Assembly: GCA_002430925.1 (NCBI GenBank)
Contig: DJDD01000142.1
Span: forward strand, 1 to 7,915
Direction of reading: 5' to 3'
DNA from: Flavobacteriales bacterium UBA5933
GTDB taxonomy: Bacteria; Bacteroidota; Bacteroidia; Flavobacteriales; Weeksellaceae
DNA: 7,915 nucleotides
The translations under genes were made by a program, and so were the position numbers. The notes beneath the pieces were generated by a model, which did no database searches, was not told where the DNA came from, and was given only the letters and a program-made list of their open reading frames with translations. Shown here one piece after another: positions 1-5,592 of this stretch; positions within the stretch are counted from its first letter, which is position 1, and each line of letters starts with the position of its first letter.

Positions 1-237
1 GAATACGTTTTCCACTGGCCGTTTCCATCTCGACCTGCCACCATGATGTCCTTTGCGTATTTTTCTTTATATAAGGTTATAAATGATATGATAAAAGAAG
101 ATCAATTAGAAGTAATTGTACGAAAATCAGATGAAAGATGTTTTGGATTATATAATAAAGAAAGTAAATATAAAATTATAGAAAATATCAGAAATTCAAT
201 AGAAGTGGATATCTATCCTAAACCTTTATGGAAATAA
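1..237 (+). CDS. 3' end of an unrecognised protein gene (5' truncated by the window)
   Basis: Frame 1 is open from the first base to a TAA at 235-237, giving 78 residues with no obligatory start, so the gene most likely begins upstream of the window. An internal ATG at 43 could also serve as a start. The tail is charged and rich in Lys, Glu and Ile, ends in DIYPKPLWK, and has codon use like the genes that follow. I recognise no family or motif in it. The first 60 bases are about 50% G+C, clearly richer than the rest, so either the frame crosses a conserved domain or the sequence changes origin near base 60. The next gene begins 16 bp downstream on the same strand, which suggests co-transcription. 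Function unknown. Confidence 0.55.
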   Translation, partial: EYVFHWPFPSRPATMMSFAYFSLYKVINDMIKEDQLEVIVRKSDERCFGLYNKESKYKIIENIRNSIEVDIYPKPLWK

Positions 238-253
238 CCTTTAAAAAATACAT

Positions 254-739
254 ATGAGTAAAATTTATTTTGAAAAATACAAACCATCAGAATTTAATGA
301 ATATTATAAACTTGTTCAGGATGATGATGTAATGAAATACATAACTGGAGTTGGAATGACAGAAGAACAAGCTAATCATAAATTTAATTCTATTTTAGAA
401 AAAAGCGCTGTTCATGAAGATTTAGGCTATTTCAAAGTTTATAAAGAAGATCAATCATTAGCAGGAGAATGTAAATTAGTTTACAATAATCATCTAGAAA
501 ATTCTTTAGAAATAGGTTATGTATTAAAAAAAGACTTTTGGAAACAAGGGATTGGTTCTCAGATCTGTGAACATTTAATTGCTTTATCAAAAGATAGATT
601 TCCAACTTATGAAATTATAGCTGTTATAGATCCTGATAATATAGCTTCAAGAAAATTATTAGAAAAGTTTAACTTTGTTTCCTATTGGAAAGGAATTGAA
701 CATGATGTTCCAACTGAAAAGTTGATTTTGAAAAAATAA
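254..739 (+). CDS. GNAT-family N-acetyltransferase (RimJ/RimL-like)
   Basis: This is a 161-residue protein, the usual length for a single GNAT domain. It would transfer an acetyl group from acetyl-CoA to an amine; the substrate cannot be read from the sequence. The acetyl-CoA pyrophosphate loop (motif A) is KQGIGS at residues 97-102, at the start of a helix and after the strand LEIGYVL. Motif B is visible as DPDNIASRKLLEKFNF (126-141), the Asn/Ser-rich turn and helix typical of the RimJ/RimL branch that acetylates protein N-termini, small molecules or antibiotics. The ATG at 254 follows an A-rich leader (TTTAAAAAATACAT) with no Shine-Dalgarno, as is normal in Bacteroidota. It lies 16 bp after the preceding frame and 4 bp before the Nif3 gene, so it is probably in the same operon. 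All Arg codons seen are AGA, unlike the zinc-ribbon-family gene downstream. Confidence 0.88.
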   Translation: MSKIYFEKYKPSEFNEYYKLVQDDDVMKYITGVGMTEEQANHKFNSILEKSAVHEDLGYFKVYKEDQSLAGECKLVYNNHLENSLEIGYVLKKDFWKQGIGSQICEHLIALSKDRFPTYEIIAVIDPDNIASRKLLEKFNFVSYWKGIEHDVPTEKLILKK

Positions 740-743
740 CATA

Positions 744-1838
744 ATGCAAGTAAAGGATGTAGCAAAAGTAATGGAAGAAATAGCGCCATTAACTTATGCA
801 GAAGATTTTGATAATGTAGGATTATTAGTTGGTGATTATTCTAATGATGTAACAGGAATTTTAGTTACTTTGGATACAACGGAAGAAGTTGTAGAAGAAG
901 CTATTGCAAAAAAATGTAATTTAATTATTAGTTTTCATCCAATTATTTTTTCTGGATTAAAGAAGCTAAATGGGAATAATTATGTAGAAAAAGCTGTTTT
1001 GAAAGCAATAAAAAATGATATAAACATTTATGCTACTCATACTGCTTTGGATAATTCTAAAGTTGGAGTTAATTTTAAAATTTCAGAACAGCTTAGATTA
1101 ACTAATACAAGTATTTTAATCCCAAAAGAAAATACAATAAAACAATTAATCACTTACGTACCAATAGAAAATTTAGCTGCATTAAAAAATGCTCTTTATG
1201 AAGCAGGAGCAGGAAAAATAGGGAATTATGACTCTTGTGGGTTTAGTACTGAAGGGAAAGGAAACTTCCGACCTATAGAAGGATCTAATCCATTTATTGG
1301 AGAAAAAGGAAAACTAGAATCTGTTGCTGAAAGTAGAGTAGAAGTTGTAATGCCACAACATTTGGAGGGAGAGATATTAAAAGCATTATTTAATAATCAC
1401 CCTTACGAAGAAGTTGCCTATTCAGTTATAAATCTAAATAATAAAAATAAGTATATCGGAATTGGGATGATTGGTGAATTAGAAAAGGAAATGTCAGAAC
1501 AAGATTTTTTTAGTTATCTAAAAACACAAATGAATACACCAATGATTCGTCATTCGAAATTATTAAATAAGAAAATAAAGAAGGTAGCAGTACTTGGAGG
1601 ATCTGGTGCTTTTGCAATAAAAAATGCAAAAAATGCTGGAGCTGACATTTATATTACTGCAGATTTAAAATATCATGATTTCTTTTCTGCTGAAAATAAG
1701 CTAGTTTTAGCAGATATTGGACATTTTGAATCGGAACAGTTTACAAAAAATTTAATAACTTCGTATCTTAAAGAAAAATTCACTAATTTTGTCATCTTTA
1801 ATTCTGGAATTAATACCAATCCTGTTAATTATTGTTAA
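744..1838 (+). CDS. Nif3-like dinuclear metal centre protein (YqfO/YbgI family)
   Basis: This is a 364-residue protein of the long, YqfO-type architecture. It has an N-terminal Nif3 lobe (about 1-125), an inserted PII/CutA-like domain (about 135-230, with NNHPYEEVAYSVI at 218-230) and a C-terminal Nif3 lobe (about 235-364). Characterised relatives are hexameric or toroidal proteins with two metals in the active site; they are often annotated as GTP cyclohydrolase I type 2 homologues, but the physiological reaction is unsettled. Likely metal ligands are H65 (SFHPIIFSG), D103 (THTALDN), H327 and E331 (DIGHFESE). The position of the first His in the HHP motif of many homologues is Phe64 here. 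The start ATG is 4 bp after the acetyltransferase stop and gives the normal N-terminus (MQVKDVAKVMEEIAPLTYAEDFDNVGLLVG spans residues 1-30). The next gene follows after 2 bp, a conserved pairing. Confidence 0.93.
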   Translation: MQVKDVAKVMEEIAPLTYAEDFDNVGLLVGDYSNDVTGILVTLDTTEEVVEEAIAKKCNLIISFHPIIFSGLKKLNGNNYVEKAVLKAIKNDINIYATHTALDNSKVGVNFKISEQLRLTNTSILIPKENTIKQLITYVPIENLAALKNALYEAGAGKIGNYDSCGFSTEGKGNFRPIEGSNPFIGEKGKLESVAESRVEVVMPQHLEGEILKALFNNHPYEEVAYSVINLNNKNKYIGIGMIGELEKEMSEQDFFSYLKTQMNTPMIRHSKLLNKKIKKVAVLGGSGAFAIKNAKNAGADIYITADLKYHDFFSAENKLVLADIGHFESEQFTKNLITSYLKEKFTNFVIFNSGINTNPVNYC

Positions 1839-1840
1839 CT

Positions 1841-2626
1841 ATGTCTGAAACAAAAAATATCAAAGAGCTTAGCGTAGAAGAAAAGCTTCGCGCATTATAC
1901 GATTTGCAATTAATCGATTCACGTTTAGATGAAATCAGAAACACTAGAGGAGAATTACCTTTGGAGGTTGATGATTTAAGTGATGATGTTGCACAATTAG
2001 AAACTAGAATTCAAAAAGTTGTTGACGAAACTAAAGGTTTGGATGAAGATATTAAATTAAAGAAAGAAGCAATCAAAAATGCTGAAACTTTAATTAAAAA
2101 ATATACAAAGCAACAAGATAACGTACGTAACAACAGAGAATTTGATGCTTTAGCTAAAGAAATCGAATACCAAGGATTAGAAATCGAATTAGCTGAAAAA
2201 CGTATTCGTGAATTTACAGTTAAAATTCAACAAAAAAATACTCAAATTGAGGAGTTTAAAGATAAATTAGCTTCAATGAAAGAGCATTTATCTCACAAAA
2301 AAGCTCAATTGGATACTATTGTAAAAGATACTGAAAAAGAAGAAGCTGTTTTATTAAAATTATCTTCTGAATATGCTGAGAAAATTGAAAAACGTTTATT
2401 TGATGCTTATAGCAGAATTAGATCTTCAGTAAAAAATGGATTAGCTGTAGTTCCTGTAGAACGCGGTGCATCTGCTGGTTCTTTCTTTACAATTCCACCA
2501 CAAAGACAAATGGATATTGCACAACGTAAAAAAATTATTACTGATGAGCATTCTGGTCGTATTTTGGTTGATTTAGAATTAGCTTTAGAAGAGCAAGAAA
2601 AAATGGAATACATTATTAAAGGATAA
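1841..2626 (+). CDS. Coiled-coil protein of the C4-type zinc-ribbon family, zinc ligands lost
   Basis: The 261-residue protein starts at ATG 1841, 2 bp after the Nif3 stop; the in-frame TTG at 1832 overlaps that stop and is unlikely. Residues about 25-190 form a long charged antiparallel coiled-coil hairpin (LYDLQLIDSRLDEIRN, then heptads, with KKYTKQQDNVRNNREFDAL near the tip). A small C-terminal domain follows, as in the CT398/HP0958 family, whose members act as RNA-binding or secretion-associated adaptors. That domain (203-243) keeps the ribbon framework AVVPVERG...FFTIPPQ...SGRILV, but the four cysteine positions read Ser211, Ser214, Asp235 and Ser238. The whole protein has no cysteine, so it cannot bind zinc in the usual way. 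Nine of 16 Arg codons are CGT/CGC, more than in the neighbours, which hints at strong expression. Exact role unknown. Confidence 0.9.
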   Translation: MSETKNIKELSVEEKLRALYDLQLIDSRLDEIRNTRGELPLEVDDLSDDVAQLETRIQKVVDETKGLDEDIKLKKEAIKNAETLIKKYTKQQDNVRNNREFDALAKEIEYQGLEIELAEKRIREFTVKIQQKNTQIEEFKDKLASMKEHLSHKKAQLDTIVKDTEKEEAVLLKLSSEYAEKIEKRLFDAYSRIRSSVKNGLAVVPVERGASAGSFFTIPPQRQMDIAQRKKIITDEHSGRILVDLELALEEQEKMEYIIKG

Positions 2627-2650
2627 TACCTTTTAATAATTTAAATATAT

Positions 2651-2682
2651 AATTCAGGCATTTAAAAGTAAATGCCTGAATT
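2651..2682. terminator. Bidirectional hairpin terminator between convergent genes
   Basis: A perfect 14-bp inverted repeat (AATTCAGGCATTTA and its complement) encloses a 4-base loop AAAG. It starts 24 bp after the zinc-ribbon-family stop and ends 4 bp before the HAD gene stop, which is read from the other strand. The stem core is CAGGCATTT, and the arms end in short A/T runs on both sides, so it can serve both transcripts. The T-tract is weak on the + strand (TTTCTGTTAT). Confidence 0.8.
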
Positions 2683-2686
2683 TCTG

Positions 2687-3355
2687 TTATTTAGAATTCA
2701 GATTTGAAAGTAAATTTTTGATATATAATGCATCAATATCAAAGAAATCATTTATAATATCATCTGCTTGTGATAAATCTTGATTTTTAGAATTCACACT
2801 ATCATAACCTAAGCAAAACAAGTCTGCATTTTTTGCAGCTATTACTCCATTTGTGCTATCTTCTATAACAATACAATCTTCTTTTTTTGAAGTTGCTAAA
2901 TTTGCAGCATGAATAAATATAGCTGGATCTGGTTTTGATTTAGGAAATTCCTCTCCTGAAACTTTGTGTACAAAAAATTGATTTAGATTAAAACGATCAA
3001 ATACTTTATTGATTGTTGATTTAGAAGCAGAAGACGCTAAAATTAATTCAAAATTATTTTGATACAAGTCCATAATTAATTGTTCTACTCCAGGAATTAA
3101 TTCTAAATCTTCTTTTGTATCAAATGAATCATTAAAAATTGCACGTTTACGTAAAACTAAATCATTTACATCTTCTTGTAAATTGAATTTATCTTTCAAA
3201 TTTTGATATACATTTTTTGTAGACTGTCCAGTAAAAGATTCAAATAACTCATCAGAAACATCAATGTTTAATTCGTTGTAATGATTGAAGTAAGCATATT
3301 TATGTAATGGTTCTGTATCTACGATTACTCCATCCATATCAAAAATGACTGTCAT
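2687..3355 (-). CDS. HAD-superfamily phosphatase / beta-phosphoglucomutase-like hydrolase
   Basis: A 222-residue cytoplasmic HAD subfamily IA enzyme with all four motifs. Motif I is DMDGVIVDTE, with nucleophile D6 and acid/base D8. Motif II is LASSAS, with a Ser at 108-109. Motif III is Lys141 in KSKPDP. Motif IV is E165-D166 in IEDSTNG. The helical cap (about 16-88) and the tight fit to DxDGVxxDTE resemble beta-phosphoglucomutase and sugar-phosphate phosphatases such as 2-deoxyglucose-6-phosphatase; the substrate cannot be assigned. I place the start at ATG 3355, which puts motif I at residue 6 as usual. The frame stays open for 58 codons further upstream, but that stretch runs through the intergenic repeat at 3417-3529 and resembles no HAD N-terminus. 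A possible promoter is TAACTTTA at 3388-3395 (- strand) with TTG at 3418-3420, 22 bp apart; this is weak. Confidence 0.92.
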   Translation of the reverse strand: MTVIFDMDGVIVDTEPLHKYAYFNHYNELNIDVSDELFESFTGQSTKNVYQNLKDKFNLQEDVNDLVLRKRAIFNDSFDTKEDLELIPGVEQLIMDLYQNNFELILASSASKSTINKVFDRFNLNQFFVHKVSGEEFPKSKPDPAIFIHAANLATSKKEDCIVIEDSTNGVIAAKNADLFCLGYDSVNSKNQDLSQADDIINDFFDIDALYIKNLLSNLNSK

Positions 3356-3416
3356 ATTTTTTAAATTTTTATTGATAAAATTGTTTTTAAAGTTAAGTTT
3401 TTTATACTTAATTATC

Positions 3417-3529
3417 GCAATAGTGATAGCAGCGAAAATCCTTTTTTGATTGGTCATTGAGTGAAGTCGAAAATGATTCCAATTATAAAAAGATTGTAGC
3501 GTATAGCACGGTGCGAAGCAATTGCCCAA
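3417..3529 (-). repeat. Composite palindromic intergenic repeat, copy 1
   Basis: On the - strand this reads TTGGGC, then a variable hairpin-like block (AATTGCTTCGCACCGTGCTA), then CAATCTTTTTAT (3485-3496). A self-complementary core follows, then AAAAAAGGATTT (3436-3447) and a tail ending TTGCG. The same order of blocks, with two exact 12-base matches, occurs at 7572-7697 on the + strand. The core folds through ATTGG/CCAAT (3449-3453 with 3479-3483) and TCATT/AATGA (3454-3458 with 3472-3476), and the T5/A6 blocks extend the stem. The element is richer in G+C than its surroundings. From memory, similar elements are scattered between genes in Flavobacteriaceae genomes; I could not search. Confidence 0.75.
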
Positions 3530-3654
3530 ATAATAAATTTAAAATTTTTTATGTTAAAAATTAATTTTTTAAACGTTTTATAATCAGTTAAATGATGATT
3601 TATGTTAGCTTTTTTTTTTATTTTAACATTTTTAACAAAAAATTTGCATGCTTT

Positions 3655-3674
3655 TTGTAATTACAGAATTACAA
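3655..3674 (+). promoter_or_regulatory. Small hairpin in the 5' leader of the barrel protein gene
   Basis: A perfect 8-bp inverted repeat, TTGTAATT and AATTACAA, encloses a 4-base loop ACAG and ends 20 bp before the start codon at 3695. It could be a leader stem that stabilises the mRNA or a symmetrical protein-binding site. Its A/T content makes chance formation possible. Confidence 0.35.
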
Positions 3675-3694
3675 TAAAAAATAAAAAAATAGAA

Positions 3695-4159
3695 ATGAAA
3701 AAATTATTATTAGCCGCTGTTTTGGTACTTGGAATTACGGGAGTAAATGCTCAGGACTATAATAATTCCTTAGGTTTGGTTGTAGACTTTGGTAATGGGG
3801 AATCATTATTCGGACCACAATTTAAACACTCTTTTGATGGTAAAAATGCTGGAAATGTACAAGTTATGTTTGGTGACAACATTACTGTTGTTGGTGCAGA
3901 TTATACTTATAATGAATCTATTGCAGGTGCAAATGGATTAAATTGGTATGTTGGTGTTGGTCCACAATTATCTTTTGTAGATCGTGGTAGCAGTGATAAA
4001 ACTTATTTTGGAATTCGCCCTCAAGCTGGTTTAGAATATAAAATACCAAGCGCTCCTTTAGCTTTTCATTTTGATTGGAAGCCTTGGTGGAATATTTCTG
4101 ATGATTCTAATTTTAAAGCAGGAAGATTTTCTTTAGGATTTAAGTATACTTTTAATTAA
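3695..4159 (+). CDS. Small secreted beta-barrel outer-membrane protein
   Basis: The 154-residue protein has a clean Sec signal peptide, MKKLLLAAVLVLGITGVNA, with cleavage expected after Ala19, before Gln-Asp-Tyr. The mature part of about 135 residues alternates hydrophobic and polar residues in short strands separated by Gly/Asn/Asp turns (LGLVVDFGNG, NVQVMFGDNITVVGADYTY, LNWYVGVGPQLSFV, YFGIRPQAGLEYKI, LAFHFDWKPWW, RFSLGFKYTFN). It ends in an aromatic-rich strand (FKYTFN), the usual signature for insertion by the BAM machinery. Size and strand count fit an 8-stranded barrel. I do not recognise a specific family or ligand. ATG 3695 is chosen because it gives the signal peptide and follows an A-rich leader (AAAAAATAGAA); the 31-codon upstream extension is rejected. 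The gene stands alone and is closed by the palindrome at 4184-4223. Confidence 0.85.
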   Translation: MKKLLLAAVLVLGITGVNAQDYNNSLGLVVDFGNGESLFGPQFKHSFDGKNAGNVQVMFGDNITVVGADYTYNESIAGANGLNWYVGVGPQLSFVDRGSSDKTYFGIRPQAGLEYKIPSAPLAFHFDWKPWWNISDDSNFKAGRFSLGFKYTFN

Positions 4160-4183
4160 GTAATAAATAAAAACTGATTTGGT

Positions 4184-4223
4184 AAAAAATAGGGTAAACA
4201 AAATTTTGTTTACCCTATTTTTT
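4184..4223. terminator. Gapless 40-bp palindromic bidirectional terminator
   Basis: Twenty bases (AAAAAATAGGGTAAACAAAA) are followed immediately by their exact reverse complement. Read from either strand this gives a stem with TAGGGTAAAC at its core and ends in a T6 run, the shape of an intrinsic terminator in both directions. It lies 24 bp after the barrel gene stop. It overlaps the first two bases of the TAA stop of the convergent hydrolase gene (4222-4224). Confidence 0.88.
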
Positions 4224-4830
4224 AAAGAACTTTTACTTCAAATACTTTTTCATTTTCAATAAACCCTTCAAGTATATCTTTTGAATTTATTTTTGCAACA
4301 CCTGCAGGAGTTCCAGTATAAATTAAATCACCTTTTTTTAAAGTAAAATATTTTGAACAATCTGCTATAAGTGTATTAATATCAAAAATCATTTGATTTG
4401 TATTTCCTTCTTGTGCAATAGTTTGATTTCTCTCTAGCTTAAAATTAAGATTCGTTAAATCAAATTTTTCTTTTGGAAAAAAATCCGAAACAAATGCTGA
4501 CCCATCAAATGCTTTTGCTTTTTCCCAAGGAAAACGTTTATCTTTTAATTCTTGTTGTACATCTCTTGCTGTAAAATCTATTCCAAGACCAACTTCAGAA
4601 AAATAACGATCTGCAAATTGAGGTTGAATCATTTTTCCAACACGATCTATTTTTATCACCAATTCTGTTTCGAAATGAACTTCGTTTGTAAAACTTGGAA
4701 TTACAAATGGAAATCCTTTTCTTAATATTGCTGAATCTGGTTTCATAAAAAACATAGGAGAATCTGGAACATCATTATTTAATTCCTTTGCATGATCTAC
4801 ATAATTTCTACCAACACATATAATTTTCAT
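4222..4830 (-). CDS. Fumarylacetoacetate hydrolase (FAH) family protein, acylpyruvase/oxaloacetate decarboxylase-like
   Basis: The 202-residue protein matches the short, single-domain FAHD1/YcgM type. These are metal-dependent cytoplasmic enzymes that cleave C-C bonds or decarboxylate acylpyruvates and oxaloacetate. Visible signatures are GRNYVDHAKE (7-16), metal ligands E54 and E56 in HFETELVIKI, D85 in GIDFTARD, the Lys-containing WEKAKAFDGSA (102-112) and the terminal loop YTGTPAGV (171-178). The N-terminus KIICVGRNY is complete, so ATG 4830 is secure. It is the last gene of a three-gene operon, 3 bp after the exonuclease stop. Its own stop sits inside the palindromic terminator. The true substrate cannot be told from sequence, and the operon partners suggest no shared pathway. 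Confidence 0.92.
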   Translation of the reverse strand: MKIICVGRNYVDHAKELNNDVPDSPMFFMKPDSAILRKGFPFVIPSFTNEVHFETELVIKIDRVGKMIQPQFADRYFSEVGLGIDFTARDVQQELKDKRFPWEKAKAFDGSAFVSDFFPKEKFDLTNLNFKLERNQTIAQEGNTNQMIFDINTLIADCSKYFTLKKGDLIYTGTPAGVAKINSKDILEGFIENEKVFEVKVL

Positions 4831-4833
4831 AAC

Positions 4834-5592
4834 TTAAAATCCGTTTTGTAGTTTTATTTTTGTGAATATTTTTTTTGTATAAAGAGGAAAATCAGCATTT
4901 TGTAGCCAAGTATAATAGCCTGGATCTTTTGCAAAAACATCAGAAACAATTTGTCCTTTATATTTACCAAAAGATATAACTTCATTTCCTTTATCATCTA
5001 CTTGTATAAATCCAGCTAAATCGACAGTTTTACGTTGAGAAGAAAATTCACTCAAAAACTTGTTGTCATTTTCAATTTCATCATACTTTTCAATTTGTGC
5101 CATCAACACTTCGTAAGTTGCTAAAGTATCTGCTTCAGCAGAATGGGCATCAATTAAATCTTTACCACAGTAATATTTATAAGCAGCACCTAAATTTCTT
5201 GGTTCCATTTTATGATAAATAACTTGTGCATCGATAGGGCGATGTTTCGCTAAATCAAAATCGAAACCGTTGCGTAATAATTCTTCTGCTAGTAGTGGAA
5301 TGTCAAAACGATTTGAATTGAAACCTGCTAAATCAGAATCTTTAATCATTTCTATAATTGTTGGCGCTAATTCTTTAAAACTAGGAGCATCTTTTACATC
5401 TTCATCAGAAATACCATGTATTAAAGTAGTTTCTGGAGGAATCGGAATTCCAGGATTTACTTTCCAAGATTTAACTTCTTTGGATCCATCAGTAAATGCC
5501 TTTACAATAGCAATTTCTACAATACGATCTTTTGACACATTAATTCCTGTTGTTTCTAAATCAAAGAAACAGATATTTTTACTTAATTTCAT
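4834..5592 (-). CDS. DEDDh 3'-5' exonuclease (DnaQ-like) with ExoX-type C-terminal domain
   Basis: The 252-residue protein has an N-terminal DnaQ-type exonuclease fold with all catalytic residues. Exo I is FFDLETTG (D11, E13), Exo II is FNSNRFDIP (D97), and Exo III is AHSAEADTLAT (H150, D155), which makes it a DEDDh enzyme that would degrade DNA or RNA 3' ends with two metals. After a linker, residues about 205-245 carry FGKYKGQIVSDVFAKDPGYYTWLQNADF, resembling the ExoX-like/DUF3820 C-terminal module. No polymerase or GIY-YIG part is present, so it is more likely a stand-alone repair or processing nuclease than the replicative epsilon subunit. Its ATG overlaps the TGA of the pssA-like gene (ATGA), indicating translational coupling. 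The hydrolase gene follows after 3 bp. Confidence 0.93.
   Translation of the reverse strand: MKLSKNICFFDLETTGINVSKDRIVEIAIVKAFTDGSKEVKSWKVNPGIPIPPETTLIHGISDEDVKDAPSFKELAPTIIEMIKDSDLAGFNSNRFDIPLLAEELLRNGFDFDLAKHRPIDAQVIYHKMEPRNLGAAYKYYCGKDLIDAHSAEADTLATYEVLMAQIEKYDEIENDNKFLSEFSSQRKTVDLAGFIQVDDKGNEVISFGKYKGQIVSDVFAKDPGYYTWLQNADFPLYTKKIFTKIKLQNGF

Larger units (their letters stand above)
3356..3694. other. Divergent intergenic region with a composite repeat and the leader of the barrel protein gene
   Basis: These 339 bp separate the HAD gene (- strand) from the outer-membrane protein gene (+ strand) and contain no credible gene. From left to right they hold the A/T-rich HAD leader (3356-3415), a composite palindromic repeat (3417-3529), and a very A/T-rich stretch with long T runs near 3610-3620. 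A small hairpin at 3655-3674 lies just before the barrel gene start. Frames that read into this region, such as a hydrophobic N-terminal extension of the barrel protein beginning at 3602, look like chance products of T-rich sequence. No clear promoter for the barrel gene could be fixed. Confidence 0.7.

Noticed and set aside
1832..1840. TTG start for the zinc-ribbon-family protein
   Set aside because: It overlaps the Nif3 stop codon and adds only three residues; the ATG at 1841 gives the usual N-terminus.
2407..2613. Open frame of 68 codons on the - strand inside the zinc-ribbon-family gene
   Set aside because: It is a shadow of the coiled-coil gene with no start context and no protein-like features.
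3356..3529. A 58-codon N-terminal extension of the HAD hydrolase beginning with TTG at 3529
   Set aside because: It runs through the intergenic repeat and would place the DxDG motif at residue 64 instead of residue 6. The extension has no recognisable domain.
3417..3529. CRISPR array or tRNA gene
   Set aside because: There is no regular spacing of direct repeats and no cloverleaf; the element is a single composite palindrome.
3602..3694. A longer barrel protein starting at ATG 3602
   Set aside because: It would bury the clear MKKLLL signal peptide 31 residues inside the protein. The extra residues come from T- and A-rich sequence.
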